DNA of 64,000 nucleotides from Otis tarda (lineage: Eukaryota; Chordata; Aves; Otidiformes; Otididae): contig CM048553.1 of NCBI GenBank assembly GCA_026413225.1, forward strand, positions 98,616,190 through 98,680,189. The letters are read 5' to 3'. Under the pieces are notes generated by a model. It made no database searches, had not been told where the DNA came from, and saw only the letters and a list, made by a program, of their open reading frames with translations. This document shows, one piece after another, positions 49,001 through 60,520 of the stretch (positions within the stretch are counted from its first letter, which is position 1; every line of letters starts with the position of its first letter). A program made the translations under genes and the position numbers.

Positions 49001-52000
49001 ATGGTAAAAAGTGGCTAGTTTCAAATAATATCGGTATTCCACAAATGGACTACGTGGGGATGTCTGTCTGGTGTACAGTATGGATTTCACTGCCATTACT
49101 CCACTGTTTGAGCTGATAAATCAGATCTTACTATTCACAGAATAGTCATTTTCCTTTCTTCACAAGAATCAAGCAGGCTATTACCAGTATCCTCCATTCA
49201 GGGCATTAGAAAAGAAAATGTGAAAGAGGTTGTGCGATACGCAATCACGGCCAAGTGGCCTGCACTCTTTGGATGAGCAGATCAACTCAAAACATTAACT
49301 TCAGCAACATACCAATTGTAAAGTTACTGAAATAACACAAGACTAGAAGTTGAGAAGAAGGGGATTTTTTTCTAAAAGGTCTTTTTTGTGTGCTAATTTT
49401 TCAGCTGAAACTGATGAAATAATAAATGGAAGGGATCTCAAAAGTCCCTATTCATGGACCATCATCCTAATTGTCACAGTAGAGCTTAATTGATTAACAG
49501 ACTCCCTTTGTGGTTTGCTTTCTTTAGTTAGAAATACAGTCTGTTTTACAATGAAGGATATTTTCAGAATTAAAATTTCGAAGTTTTACTGTTGTCTGAG
49601 TTGAGAGACTAGGTTACATGAACAAGTAAAGCAAGTAGACAAGTTCCTAACTTAAAGGCTCTCAGTCATACTCAGGAGGTTCTGGCAACTCAGCAGTATC
49701 TAAATTTTGGCTCTAAAGTTAGAAAACTACTCTGTGATAACAGAGCTGGCATGCCAAAATTTTCCACTTTAATTGCAACAGAATTTTGTCCTGAATGGTC
49801 ATAAATTTATATTTCATTAAAAAAGCGAGAGAACGGAAACTGAGCCTTTAGCAGCTGGAATGGAACAGTTTCAGCCTTAAGCATTTGTGAAGACAGAGAT
49901 GCTTTTTGAATTTTTCGTCCTGCTAAAATGAAACCAACCTTTTCTATTCCATTAAGAAAACTTTGCTTTTTGATCTACTCTATGGAGGACATTTTATATT
50001 TAGAACATGTCCATGTGCACGGAGAGCATTTTTTTAGTTATTCTTGCAAAAAAAAAAAGTTACTTAAAAAATCACAACTGAAAATAGATCACCAGGTACA
50101 ATCCTACTGCTGCTGAAGCTTTGTCTGGACCAAGGGGAGTTATATTTCATGTTGTATAAATGGCAGTCTCCGGCTATACAATCTAGCATGATATTTGTTT
50201 TTGAAAGCATGCTACTTTTGAATCACAACACGTTCAGCTTAGGATCTACTACAACCTTTTAACAGATAGTCCTTAACAAAAATGCTAAAAAGACAGTTAA
50301 TTTCCATCCAGTATTCCTATGTTGATTGGCCTTGTCAAATGTGTGGAGCCATCCATTTTTCCTTACCTAACCACCTATTCTTTTCTCAACCTTTTGTCAT
50401 ATGAATTAACACCATTCTGATTTCTGCTTTAGTCTTCAATATGCTTACAAGTCTTATGCACCTTGGTCCCAATTGGAAATTTAACATTTTACTTCTTAAA
50501 TGAGAATACTGCATAGCAGCAGATTCAGAATGGATTTATGTGGAATTCTTATCAATATACACTTCCACTTTAAAGTTGAACCATTTAACTACTCTTTGCA
50601 TATGTTCTTACAAGCAGCTTTCACCCATCTAATCACAGTTTAATTCAAGCTACATTGTCCCACTTTGCTAATGAGAATGGCACATGAGAAAACTTCAGGC
50701 AAGTCTGAATGACAGCAACTGTTTGTCCATGGCCACAAAATTTGCTATTCTGTCATAACAGAAAATTGAGTTGGTTTGATATAGTTTTCTCTTAGCAAAT
50801 TAAGAACAGCCATCACTTGAATGTTTCCAGGGATGGGGCATCCACCATCTCTCTGGGCATCCTGTTCCAGTGTTCCACCACCCTCAGTGTAAAAATTTTT
50901 TTCCTAACATCTAATCTGAATCTACCTGCCTCTATTTTAAAACCATTACCCCTCGTCTTATCGCAACAGGCCCTGCTGAAGAGTTTCTCCCTGTCTTTCC
51001 TGCAGCCCCCCTTTAGGTATTGGAAGGCTGCTATACTTCTTTGTTATGTTCCAGACACATTTGGCTTTTCTGACGCCATCCCTACCTGCCCAAGCAATGT
51101 TTTTACACTCTTCCTTTGCAGCCTGTCCCTGCTTCCCTTTCCTGTAGACTGCCTTTCTGCACTTGAGCTCTGTCATGGCTTCCCTGCTTACTCAAACTGG
51201 TCTCCTGATATGTCTCTTTGCTCAATGACAGTGTGCATGTTGTTTTGGCTTGCATCAATCTTCATTTTCTAAATGACCATTTCTTTGATATAGGTGTGTT
51301 CAACATGGGAGAATATGTTTGTACAGAAATATTTCACAGGCATTGAATCAGAGAATAATACAGGTATAAGACATTGGCTGATTTTTTGTTAAGAAAAAAA
51401 AAAAGAAAAAGAACAGAGTAATTAAAAACATGCAGACTTAGGAATAATTTATATTAGTGAGACTCTCTATAATAACATATCACAAAGCAAGTTTTAAATA
51501 TATACACTGAAATAGTTTGGGAGGGGGGTTCAATCTAGGAGTTCACCATCATTCTGGATTTTCACATAATGTCTACTTTAATCTGGAGAGCAGATTTTTA
51601 AACATCAGTGGAGATTTTTGGGTTTTGTACATAGCAACACCCTGGACAGTTTTAGCTATAGAATACACAGATGGGTATGCAGAATGATGACACCATAATG
51701 TCCCTTCCAGTTTATTACAGATCATAAAGTCCCATTAAATAAAATTTGTTACGTGACAACTTGATTTGCTTGCATATTCCAGTTGTATTTTAATTCTGTT
51801 TTTACGGCATTTGGTACACAGACTTTGTTTCTATTGTTTTCAAACAAATCAACAACAGCTTAGTAAGTTTCAGAAAGTACATTAGAAACTCACAAAGAAA
51901 AACAATTACAAAAACATCCCCAAATTTCCATGAGGCCATCCTTTGTCATTTAATCTTCTAGATGGAGTATCAGAGATTCTTCTAAAAATTTCTGTCATCA

Positions 52001-55000
52001 CAAAGAATAAAATTACCTCATTTGGTAAAGTCAGTTGTGACCACACAGCAAGAAGCAGAGTTCTCCAAGTTAAAAAGAAATACATAAGCTAATTGGGATA
52101 TTTTCAAAGGCAGCTTCTCCATGCATGAGTTTGACTTCTACTGACTTCAACAGAAAAGGCAAATAGTGGGAGAGCTGCAAGTTACAAATTTAGGACCTAA
52201 AGATGTCAGCAAGAGATTAGTTCTCTGATATTTCTAGCTTTGGTTCTTACAGGTATTAACTGGTATAGTAGTAGCGTTCAAACCCAATGAAGGTCAGACT
52301 GGCCAGTTACGCAGAACATAAAACTACTGAATTTGAAACAGCATAGAGTGCAGCTGACTTTGTCTATGATACATGGATGCAACAAAAATACCTCTAGGTG
52401 CAATAATTACATTGTGTCTTTATTCATATGACCCCTCTTTACAGAAATACTACTATAAAATCATGCAGAAATCTTTACAGAATGTTATGGTTTTTCATTC
52501 CAGAATCAGATTTCTTCAAGAGAAACCAAGTGCTAATTTGTTTTCTTCATATTATGGATCTTAAGGATAAACCCCAAGTATGTAAAGTATTTTGATGATC
52601 ATTTATGTACTTTCAGATTTTAGAATTTCACCACTTTGCTACCATTACCTCATTTAAATAGGGTAGAAACTCAGCAAGAACCTACACATCTTACAAATAA
52701 CTGTTTTAATTGCATATGTTAGTTATCTATAATCTAATATAATGATTTAATGGTAACTCTCTAATTCAAGAGCAGAAAATATAAATGCAGAGAATGATAC
52801 TGCCAAGGCAGAAGTTGCAAATAAAATCCAGGAGTTCAGTTTGCTAGAAAAGCACAACCTCCCCTGTGAAATAGTAAGTTACGCCTTATTAAACCAGGCT
52901 TTTCCTGCTTTTTTTCCTTCATTTGCTTATTAATTTATTCCCAAAATTGACAGCAAAGTATTGATAGGTCAATAATTATTTCCATTACCTTAGAATGACA
53001 AACATTTTCCAAGCCTTTTTATCATCATACAGAGTATCAGGTAAAGATTCATTGATGCTAACATGCTAGTTTCTCTGCTTTTGGTACTTTGCCTCATTCT
53101 TGTATATTATATAAAGCTTTTTATTTAATCTGGGATTATCTAGAAAATAATTTCCATTTATAGGTGTATGAAAAAAAACCAACACTATATGCTTCCTACA
53201 GTTTAATGAATTTTACTAAGAGGAACAATAAATGATGATGAGTAACAGATAAAATCATACACTGATATACACAAACTTACGACAAAAGTCTATTTGCTGG
53301 AGTAGATTTCAGGTCTCAGACTTACTTGGCAGCAGCATCTTTTCTCAGCTGTTCATGTTTCATTAAAAGATTCTTCCTCTCTTGAAAAGCCTTTCTAACT
53401 TTGTATCCTTTGTAGACAGCCTGAATTTTGAAAGCAGCAATGTCCTGTATGGCAGCTATAGACAGAGCCCCATGTTCTAACATGAACTGAATCACTTCAT
53501 GGTGTTCACCAAGCAAGGCATAATCAAGTGGAGTATATCTAAAAAACAAAACAACACAAAACCCCACAACAATTATCATTGAGCTAGAATTCTAACCATA
53601 ATGTGCAATGAGAGTTGTAGAGCACTGGAACAGGTTGCCCAGAGAGGTGGTGGATGCCCCATCCCTGGAAGTGTTCAAGGCCAGGCTGGATGAGGCTCTG
53701 AGCAACCTGATCTAGTCAGGGATGTCCCTGCTCTTGCGGGGGGGTTGGACTAGATGACCTTTGAAGGTCCCTTCCAACTCTAACCATTCTATGATTCTAT
53801 GATTCTATGATTTACTTCATCCTCATGTCATAAGGCAACTTCTAGAATGAAGACAGATTAAACACTGTTTTCAGTAGCCCACTTTACTAATTTTTTTAAT
53901 ATTATTTTCCTGTCTTACTCATTCTACACTCCATGACTATGTTTAAGGCTTATTTTAGTCTCCTGGCATAAAGGGGAGGGTGGGCAGACTATATGATCAA
54001 AATCCTTCAAAGCCCTACCCATAGTATCAACTGCTTTAGGCAAGCAATCCTAAAAAGGTGTTTTCAAGGATCTCATATAGAAATATAACCTAAATAAAAG
54101 GCAAATTAAAACATTTTTCATGTTGTTTCCATATGAATTTAAGTTCTAGAGATTTACTGTCAAATCTGACTTTGGCTCTATAACAATGACTGAGGACAGT
54201 ATGACTGACCAAGCTTCAGGATTACACCTGCATCAAGGGATAATACTATTTTTTAAAGCACTAGGAAGACTTAAGTCTGTTTTCAAATGGACATAGGTGC
54301 TAAAAACATTAAATGGCTTTGTTTTTTAATGGAGTCAAAGATGCCTAAGCCCTTTTAAAAAGAATTCCCAAGTTTCCCATTGCAACAGAGGAGCAAAATT
54401 TACATACCTCCCTCACCAACACTGAAACATTAGGCAAAGACATTTAGTGACTGAAAATTATCAGTCACAAACCATAATCAAGACCATATAATACAAGACT
54501 ATCACATAGCAAGTGTCAATGCATGTGATTGTGAAAATCAGGGCTGCTCTTGACGGTAACTTGCCAGGACGCAATGCTGGTAAGCAAAGAAAAACAGACA
54601 GAAAGCACAATTGGACTTGCCATGCAGCAATGATTTGATGGAAGGATTAACAGTATCTGAACTGAAGTGTCTGCAGGAATAAAGACAATGACATAACATG
54701 AAAATTTGTATGTCAAGGTGTGTTGCTGATAGCATTTAAAGAGATACCGATTTTTGATAACCCAGGAATGGGAACTTCAGAAGGGACCTCATTTCAGAAA
54801 CACACATTTTTAAACTACACCTAGTTCTGAATATTTTAAGTAACAGGTACAAAAGATTCTAAAGTAAATGATGTGCTACTAGCACGTACGTACCAAGACA
54901 ATGTATTATATTATGAATCCCTGTCATGAAGGCTCATCTTCTTAAATGTAGATTCTCTAACTCCATTAGAGCTACCTTTGAAAGTGAAAAATTACTCAAA

Positions 55001-58000
55001 TGAAATCAGAATAGGGGTTTGTATGACTGGACACTACCCACTCAAGGCTGCTCACATACACTCCTCACAGCCAGCCATTACTCTGTTGTGTCAGTTCAAA
55101 GCCTGTTATAAATTTTCTTTTCCACTGGTTATCTCTAAAGCAGATAGCTTTTAAATCAAGCTGGCTTCACAGGAACACATGCAAAGACAACATCAGCCAT
55201 CAGCTGTTGTATGTAATTTAGCACGAAGTTGGTCAAGCAGCAGCTAGCCTGGCATCACGAGATGCACCCAGGATATCAAGTTGGATTACAAAATAAATTT
55301 GCAAAGAACAACAAACCAGCCACCCTTCAGATGAGCACTTGAGCAAGCAAGAGGGCAGCTCAAAATCCTAGATGCAATCTCAGCTCCATCTTGTCACAAA
55401 CCTATTTAGTTTTAATCACTAGGTTTGAATTTTGAACTGGTATCTCATACTGCACTCTAAGAAAGTGAAGAAGGAAGCTTCTTTCTATAGGTATGTTGGA
55501 AAAAAAATACTGTTTGGTCAAACCATTAGTGAATAAAAAACAATTTCATCCAATTGCAGATGAACCATATCCATGAGGTTACTTTTACAACACTCAACTT
55601 GATTTTTCCACTTTCCAAAATTCTGATCTCTTCACAATTAAACAAGGTTTTGCAGATGTCTATTAAAAGACAACTGTGCAATTTTTATACACAATATATA
55701 TATTTTTAGGAGAATTATATTTAAAGATTGATTAATCTAGAAATACTGGGGATCTGTTCTGTTCTACACATGGACTAGTGCTTAAGAGCTGACATTAAGA
55801 CTACTGCCAGTTATATTTTGAGTAATCTAGGTTTATACATAAGAACATAAATTAATGCCAGAAGGGAAACAAAATAGATACTAACTGAATGACTATAGTA
55901 AAACAACAGCTAAGGTCTTTTCCTGAAATTTGAGCATCATTAGTACATTTCTAGAAAGTAAGGGAAATAGCAGCCTCTCTTCTGGCAAAATAGTGGCTTT
56001 TAATCTTACTTATTAGAAGTAATTTAATTTATTTAATTTTCTACCAAAAATTACTAAAGAGAGCATTGGTACTACTTAATTAGGAACTACTTATACTTTC
56101 ATTTGTGTTTCTCAATAAAAAATAAGAACAGAAAAGGAAGAGAGATTTGAGTGGTTTAGAGTAGAGAACAAAAGAAATGATGGAGGAAGAAAGCAATTAA
56201 AAACTGGGATAAGTATGGAAGTCTCAAATTTAGCACTAAAATATGGAGTTTTGAAGTCCTTAAGTTATTTTAAATGTTGTAATATTCGAATTTGTATGGC
56301 ATACTGATCATAATTTTATTTATAATTATGAGGAGGTCATTTACTCTAAAAAAGGCATTATAAATTTCTGCTAATAGTAATTATCTTCATGGTCAGGTGA
56401 CTAATTCAAACTCCACAACCCAAATCACTTCTATAAAACTATTATTTATATGTCAATGAAAGACAAAGAAAAGAGATGCAAATGTACTGTCTCTTTATGA
56501 TTATAGGAGGATTTTTTTTTTAACTAGGTCTTTAGAATACAGTTAACCACCAGGTTATTTGTAATCACTATTTTAAAACACAACATTACATTTCTCCCAT
56601 TTCCTTTCTTCTCACTGTATTCCTACCAAATAGAAAAGAAAAATTCCAGTCTACTCCAACAGCAGCAGAATTGCCTTTTCATCCTTTGTCCATACATGTC
56701 CACTGTCAACTTCATATAAATGAAAAAGATATTTAATATTTCAAACAAGACTAGAATGAGTAAGTACTTGCAGAAATCTCTGTATAGTATACAGTATAAA
56801 GAGTTGAAATTGTAATGTCTTTCTTAAAGAAGAGATTTTTCACATTAGAAAAGCTGCTTACGCTGAAGCCAAAGATTATAGCGCTCCTTTCAGACACGAG
56901 ATCACGGTTCTTTGGCAATATCAGAACACTTAAGATTTTAATCAGCAGGTAGCACTTTTGCTAAATTACAAAATAATGCATTCAGACAAGCAATACCTCT
57001 CCTCACTGTTCTCCATGTGATTAGGGAAAGCATCAAAACCAAGCAGCAACTTTATAGCATCAAGGTAGCCGTTGTTACAGAGCCAGTGCAAAGCAGTTCT
57101 TCCCTGTAAACAATAGAACAAACCAAAAATAAATACTATGCCCAAACTCTATCACTCTATCACCACAATAAAAGTTGTAAATTATACTGTAATTCAATGC
57201 TTTTCTGGACATGAAGGACAAACTAATTCTTCTAAATAAACTTCCTTGTAAAAATAAAGAATACAGCTCTTAAACATGAAGTAACTTTTTTTTTTAAACA
57301 AGATTACAACACACTAGTGCTTTTTCACCTAAAGCAGCTGAAAAACAGCATTAGGAGACTAGCTCTAGGGTTGCTTCCTTTGCAGCTATGCTGCCCAGAT
57401 CTGAAGCAGCTCTTATCAGCCTTTCTAGTTCAGAATTCAAAATCAGATGAAGTTTGAGGAAAGCTTATTAGCTCAGGCAAACAAAGAAAAACTCCAGCTG
57501 TGCCTTCAAAACGAGCTCGATTTCAGAAGTCTAGTTTCTCCCACATGAAGCAGAAGTCCAACTCTCTAGCTGCACTCTATACAGGCAGCTCATATATGAC
57601 CACTCTTGGAACGGGGACACAGAACCACAACACAAAATATCTCAAGCTTTGTTAATATCAACAAAATATAGACATTTCAGTTTACTTCTAGGCCATGCCT
57701 CTTGTCTGACTCTTGCTTTTTTGAACTCCAAATGCAGGAAATACCTAGAAGGCCGGATACCACAGAAAACATTGAGTTTAGTGCTAGCAAGCTGCCCCCT
57801 GAACCCCTAGGGCTGAAAAGCATGTTGCAGTGTCTCTGTGTGAAATAGGTGGAGCTGATGGGTTCAACTGTACTCAAGCTGATGCCATACAGAGCTGGAA
57901 GCAGGCTGGAAAATCTCCCCACCATGCTCTGTAGAACCTATAATAAAAAACACTTTTCCAGTACCTGGAATTATGCATGCCCTACAAAGAATAGCTACAG

Positions 58001-60520
58001 AAATGTTTAACAAATTGGGTGAAATTCTTCTGAGCGATGGAGTTCTACCAACTTCTGAGAAATTATGTCATATAACAAAGAAATCTGCTATATGTTGCAC
58101 AATTATTCTGGCTCCTAATTTCACTTACTGCTTGAATAATGGCACAAAAGAACATATGAACTAATCAGTGTTCTTTTTTCTTTTCACCTGGAAGAGTGAT
58201 ACATATGTGAAACTTATGTGGACAAGCAACTGAAGTTCTTGTGCAATCTCACTTGCAGTGTCTTACTTGCTCTATCTCTATGCTGAAGAACAACATCACA
58301 GACTATAAAATCACATTCCCATGGTCAGCTGTTAATAAGAATGATAGAAGTTAAGAAATCAGATTACATGATGCCTCTTAAGATCACACTTTGACAAGGA
58401 AAAGTCAAAAGTGATATGGAAAAATATGAATCTTCAATTCATGCTGCATATTAAAATACTACTTTTCATTCAAGACTTTAGAAGTAAAGCCATAGGGAAA
58501 ATTATGTCAGGATGCATTTCCTTTCATGTTGAACAGCAGCAAAGATGCTTCTGTGTCCCAGAAAAGAGAATGATCTTGAAGAAAAATATTTTGATTTATA
58601 GTTATTCTGAAGTTAATTAAATAGCCCAGTGAAGAACAACATACCTCTTTATCCTGAATATTTGGATCTGCATTGTTTTCCAGTAACACTACCATGCAGT
58701 TAATGTAACCTCCATAAGCAGCACACTGCAGAGGTGTTCTACCTGCATAATCCTGCACGTTAGGGTTGATTTTATTTTCTATCAAGATTTGGCACACGTC
58801 AGCATTTCCTCCGAGGGCTGCCCAGTGAAGGGGCGAATGACCATCTTGGTCAACCAAATCTACTCTTGCTCCTCCTGTAATAACAAAGACATTTTTGAAC
58901 ATAAAAAGAAAATACTTTTGAACGAAAATAAAAAAAAAAAGAACAAGTTAATGTTCAACTAGAACTTATTTGATAAACTGGCAATTCAGAGAAATAATTC
59001 TCACAGTAACTTCAACTTTGTTACTCAAATCCTAAAACCTAAATCAAAATGAATTGTGAACGAAATAGTTTCAGTGAGGGTTGGGCATCTAACTTTTCTA
59101 CAAGCTTCTGCTACCCTTTCAAATGCTTTAGAATTTCCAGATTTGTCAAATGCCATTGAAAAACCTAGCTTTTATTTGATTTGGGTCTATTAATTTTCAG
59201 TGAAACGTTTATTTCTTAACAACAAAATCACTTTTGAAAATTAGACTTCAGATGAAATATCTTTTTAAATCGCTACAGCAGACAAGATAAAATATTCACA
59301 GTGTAAGAACTATTTCTGAGAAAAGCTTGACTCTTGCATGCTAAGACTCTTTATGCAGATAATTAATTTCTCTATGTGCTCTTGTAAGATGTAAAAACTC
59401 TGTACAAAAATAAAACTTCACAAATATAAAAACTTGAACCACCCAGCAACAATGACTATCTACATCATAAAATATTTAATTAAACGTAACTCTTATTCTG
59501 ATAACCAAGCTTAATGCATCTACAAAAGCTAAATGACATAGGGGGTGGCAGGGAGAGCTTAGCAGGAGGTTAAATATGCCTGGCAGATCACAGAAGAAAG
59601 CACACTTTTCAGGAAGAAAGATTGGTTGACTGAAAACTTGCAACTTGTTAGCCTTGATACTTCAACTGTCCATAAACAGGATAATATTGCAAGTAGGAGG
59701 AACACTGCTTCCAGCTACTTAGAACTTTTTTGTAAAGCTAAAATGACGGAGTTTTGCATCTAAGATACCACTGTTGTTTCACCATACTTCTTCCACTTCA
59801 ACAGACTTTTTACAATTACCTAGAACTGTACACATTGTTAACTCTTATTTCCATTTACAAATAAAACACTGCTTATAAAAACCAACCAGAGGAAAATACT
59901 AATGATTTAAGATTTTTGATAGCTATCTTCATTAAAAAAATTCATTTGAATAGTCAAAAAGTCTTCAAAGAAGCCTAAAAATGCTTTCTTACAAAAGAGA
60001 AAAAAAGCTTAATTTGTTCTTATTCACTGGAGAGAAAAAAAGAAAGAAAAACAATGACTTGCTGGGGAAGAGGTGGTTTGAGAGACAAGAACATACTCGA
60101 AAAGGCTTGAGCAGAAAAGAGCTGTGAAAGAAACTATACCAATTTTGAAAGTGTTATATTTAACTCTTCTAGTTATTGTGCACAACAGTGTAATAATTTT
60201 TCACATTTACCAGTGCTGCTCCACAAAGTGTATTTACAGACAAAACCCGCTTTAGAGAAGTAATTTTCTACCCCACCTCTTGCTTAGCTGTGCTGTTTAT
60301 TTCTCAGTCCCACAGAAAGCAGCACCAGAACTCTGAACAGCTTTGCAAATTCATAACAGCTGACCTTTAATGAGCGTTTGTATCACTTCTTTGTGTCCCA
60401 TCTCACAGGCTCGGAAAAGTGGGGTATGTTTCATGACATCCAAAGCATCTACCTGCGCGTTATGTTCCAACAGCAATTTCACTGTGCTGACATGGCCAGA
60501 AAGGGCAGCAGCGTGTAATG
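36966..60520 (-). CDS. INVS: INVS (inversin), C-terminal two thirds, 9 exons: complement(join(36966..37006,38710..38790,39769..40001,44574..45378,47376..47677,53326..53538,56997..57103,58645..58874,60365..60520))
   Basis: Inversin (nephrocystin-2) marks the inversin compartment of the proximal cilium, acts in the switch from canonical to planar-polarity Wnt signalling, and affects left-right asymmetry and kidney function. All exons have GT/AG borders and join without a frame break into about 722 residues. In order they hold: ankyrin repeats (1-195), with a D-box RTALHWLCN (131-139); an IQ motif (199-221, FKIQAVYKGYKVRKAF); a coiled, charged segment; a long basic, Ser-rich disordered linker; a second D-box RKELFRKKN (585-593) overlapping IQ motif 2 (595-615); and the tail (KQIYG). 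The human protein is about 1065 residues; the first ~360, with the start codon and first ankyrin repeats, lie beyond base 64000. The last 41-base exon is less certain than the rest. Confidence 0.95.
37007..38709 (-). other. INVS: INVS last intron (proposed)
   Basis: No repeat family recognised. The extent depends on the small terminal exon at 36966-37006 being correct. Confidence 0.5.
38710..38790 (-). CDS. INVS: INVS penultimate coding exon
   Basis: Acceptor TTGTTTGTTAAAG lies above 38790; donor GTAGGA below 38710. It encodes residues 684-709, RSQEGKVYQPTRPPSKLKLS then DVQLVS, matching human CSHEGKIHHPTRSVKAS followed by LRLNSVSNLQ in position and pattern. The phase agrees with the upstream exon, and it ends on the first base of a codon. 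Confidence 0.85.
38791..39768 (-). other. INVS: INVS intron
   Basis: Phase-consistent intron (G|GA). AT-rich with no recognised repeat. Confidence 0.8.
39769..40001 (-). CDS. INVS: INVS exon, second half of IQ motif 2
   Basis: Acceptor TTTTCTGCTCTCTAG lies above 40001; donor GTAATT below 39769. It encodes residues 606-682: YQLRQELFQLL completes IQ motif 2; DKWRQETAAFFIQVAWKKQL parallels human DRWRQESTALLLQVWRKEL; it ends TSKQSILKQIYG like human TKHSVLKQIYG. The Gly codon is split with the next exon. Confidence 0.95.
40002..44573 (-). other. INVS: INVS intron, 4.6 kb
   Basis: The flanking exons splice directly within IQ motif 2 (WR|SYQLR), as in mammals, so no conserved exon is expected inside. 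A GC-rich stretch around 43110-43560 is open in several frames; it is described separately. Confidence 0.8.
43110..43560. other. GC-rich intronic stretch open in several frames, origin unknown
   Basis: Within an AT-rich INVS intron this segment is clearly GC- and CpG-richer. It has open frames of 80-140 codons on both strands. On the - strand, one frame just upstream (about 43540-43610) reads KIVPPTKLYRREQLVEVWEH, which looks protein-like, but it stops near 43455 and then other frames are open. It is not part of the conserved inversin reading frame. It could be a decayed retrocopy, a regulatory GC island or chance. Confidence 0.35.
44574..45378 (-). CDS. INVS: INVS large exon: disordered linker, second D-box and start of IQ motif 2
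   Basis: Acceptor CTCTGTCTAAAG lies above 45378; donor GTAAGA below 44574. It encodes residues 338-604, the longest exon here. SKSSCVHFR parallels human GQSACVHFR; DERCSPAGSSRPGSA is nearly identical to a short human block although the sequence around it has diverged. IELIPLEIRMQIIEKERKRK leads into the second D-box RKELFRKKN (585-593) and the start of IQ motif 2, AATVIQRTWR. The exon closes two bases into a Ser codon that the next exon completes (WRSYQLR). Confidence 0.95.
45379..47375 (-). other. INVS: INVS intron
   Basis: Phase-consistent (G|AT, Asp). No repeat or further exon recognised. Confidence 0.8.
47376..47677 (-). CDS. INVS: INVS exon, charged helix and start of disordered linker
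   Basis: Acceptor TGTAATTACAG lies above 47677; donor GTTTGT below 47376. It encodes residues 237-336. It begins KREEESKRKEAKLQKG, matching the mammalian KREEE..KRKEAE..KG segment, then becomes Ser/Pro/Lys-rich (NSRGSPKA resembles human DSRGSPGG). Another reading frame of this stretch is open for longer (47307-47927) but does not match inversin. Confidence 0.93.
47678..53325 (-). other. INVS: INVS intron, 5.6 kb
   Basis: The flanking exons join as AA|G (Lys), giving AAAKKREEE as in mammals. It contains a rearranged CR1 (50815-51250). The rest is AT-rich with no recognised element. Confidence 0.8.
50815..51250 (-). mobile_element. CR1 LINE, minus orientation, rearranged: 3' coding block joined to ORF2 linker block
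   Basis: Read on the - strand, 51033-50815 is the CR1 C-terminal ORF2/3' block (CTTCCAATACCTAAAGGGGG, GGGTGGTGGAACACTGGAAC, GATGCCCCATCCCTGGAAAC). It lacks the last ~110 bases and the octamer tail. The adjoining 51250-51040 encodes CR1 ORF2 linker motifs between endonuclease and reverse transcriptase (TELKCRKAVYRKGKQGQ, RDGVRKAK). The whole RT domain that should lie between them is absent. Confidence 0.8.
53326..53538 (-). CDS. INVS: INVS exon, last ankyrin repeat and IQ motif 1
   Basis: Acceptor GTTTTGTTTTTTAG lies above 53538; donor GTAAGT below 53326. It encodes residues 166-235: YTPLDYALLGEHHEVIQFML closes the ankyrin domain, then AAFKIQAVYKGYKVRKAFQ is a calmodulin-binding IQ motif and HEQLRKDAAA starts a charged helix. 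The acceptor's T-rich tract belongs to an A/C-rich low-complexity run, and a CR1 insertion begins about 67 bases upstream. Confidence 0.97.
53539..56996 (-). other. INVS: INVS intron, 3.5 kb
   Basis: Phase-consistent (AG|A, Arg). It holds an A/C-rich run next to the acceptor (53541-53572) and a CR1 3' end (53605-53811). Nothing else recognised. Confidence 0.8.
53605..53811 (+). mobile_element. CR1 LINE 3' end with octamer tail, plus orientation
   Basis: About 200 bases of CR1 3' end: GAGCACTGGAACAGGTTGCC, GTGGATGCCCCATCCCTGGA, GGACTAGATGACCTTTGAAG, GTCCCTTCCAACTCTAACC, then three ATTCTATG units (53786-53811). It is heavily 5'-truncated. It matches the consensus well and so looks younger than most copies in the window. 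It is antisense to INVS. Confidence 0.95.
56997..57103 (-). CDS. INVS: INVS exon, ankyrin repeat with first D-box
   Basis: Acceptor TTGTTTACAG lies above 57103; donor GTATTG below 56997. It encodes residues 130-164. The start RTALHWLCN fits the RxxLxxxxN destruction box that binds APC2 in mammalian inversin, and it is also the turn and helix of an ankyrin repeat. NNGYLDAIKLLL follows. The exon closes two bases into an Arg codon. Confidence 0.96.
57104..58644 (-). other. INVS: INVS intron
   Basis: Phase 0 on both sides (DKE|GRTAL). No repeat recognised. Confidence 0.8.
58645..58874 (-). CDS. INVS: INVS exon, ankyrin repeats
   Basis: Acceptor TTGTTATTACAG lies just above 58874; donor GTATGT just below 58645. 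It encodes residues 54-129, with DGHSPLHWAALGGNADVCQI and GRTPLQCAAYGGYINCM, showing the ankyrin TPLH/AA..G pattern with Asn/Asp-rich loops. It ends in phase 0 after DPNIQDKE. Confidence 0.98.
58875..60364 (-). other. INVS: INVS intron
   Basis: Phase-consistent (G|GA, Gly). AT-rich, nothing recognised. Confidence 0.8.
60365..60520 (-). CDS. INVS: INVS exon, ankyrin repeats (first in window)
   Basis: On the - strand the acceptor is TTATTCTTCTAG (60521-60532) and the donor is GTCAGC just below 60365. It encodes residues 1-52 of the window product: LHAAALSGHVSTVKLLLEHN and HTPLFRACEMGHKEVIQTL, two ankyrin units almost identical to mammalian inversin. It opens two bases from the end of an Ala codon and closes on the first base of a Gly codon. 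Confidence 0.97.

Noticed and set aside
50817-51272. 151-codon open frame, + strand
   Set aside because: It is the antisense of the CR1 element in the opposite orientation.
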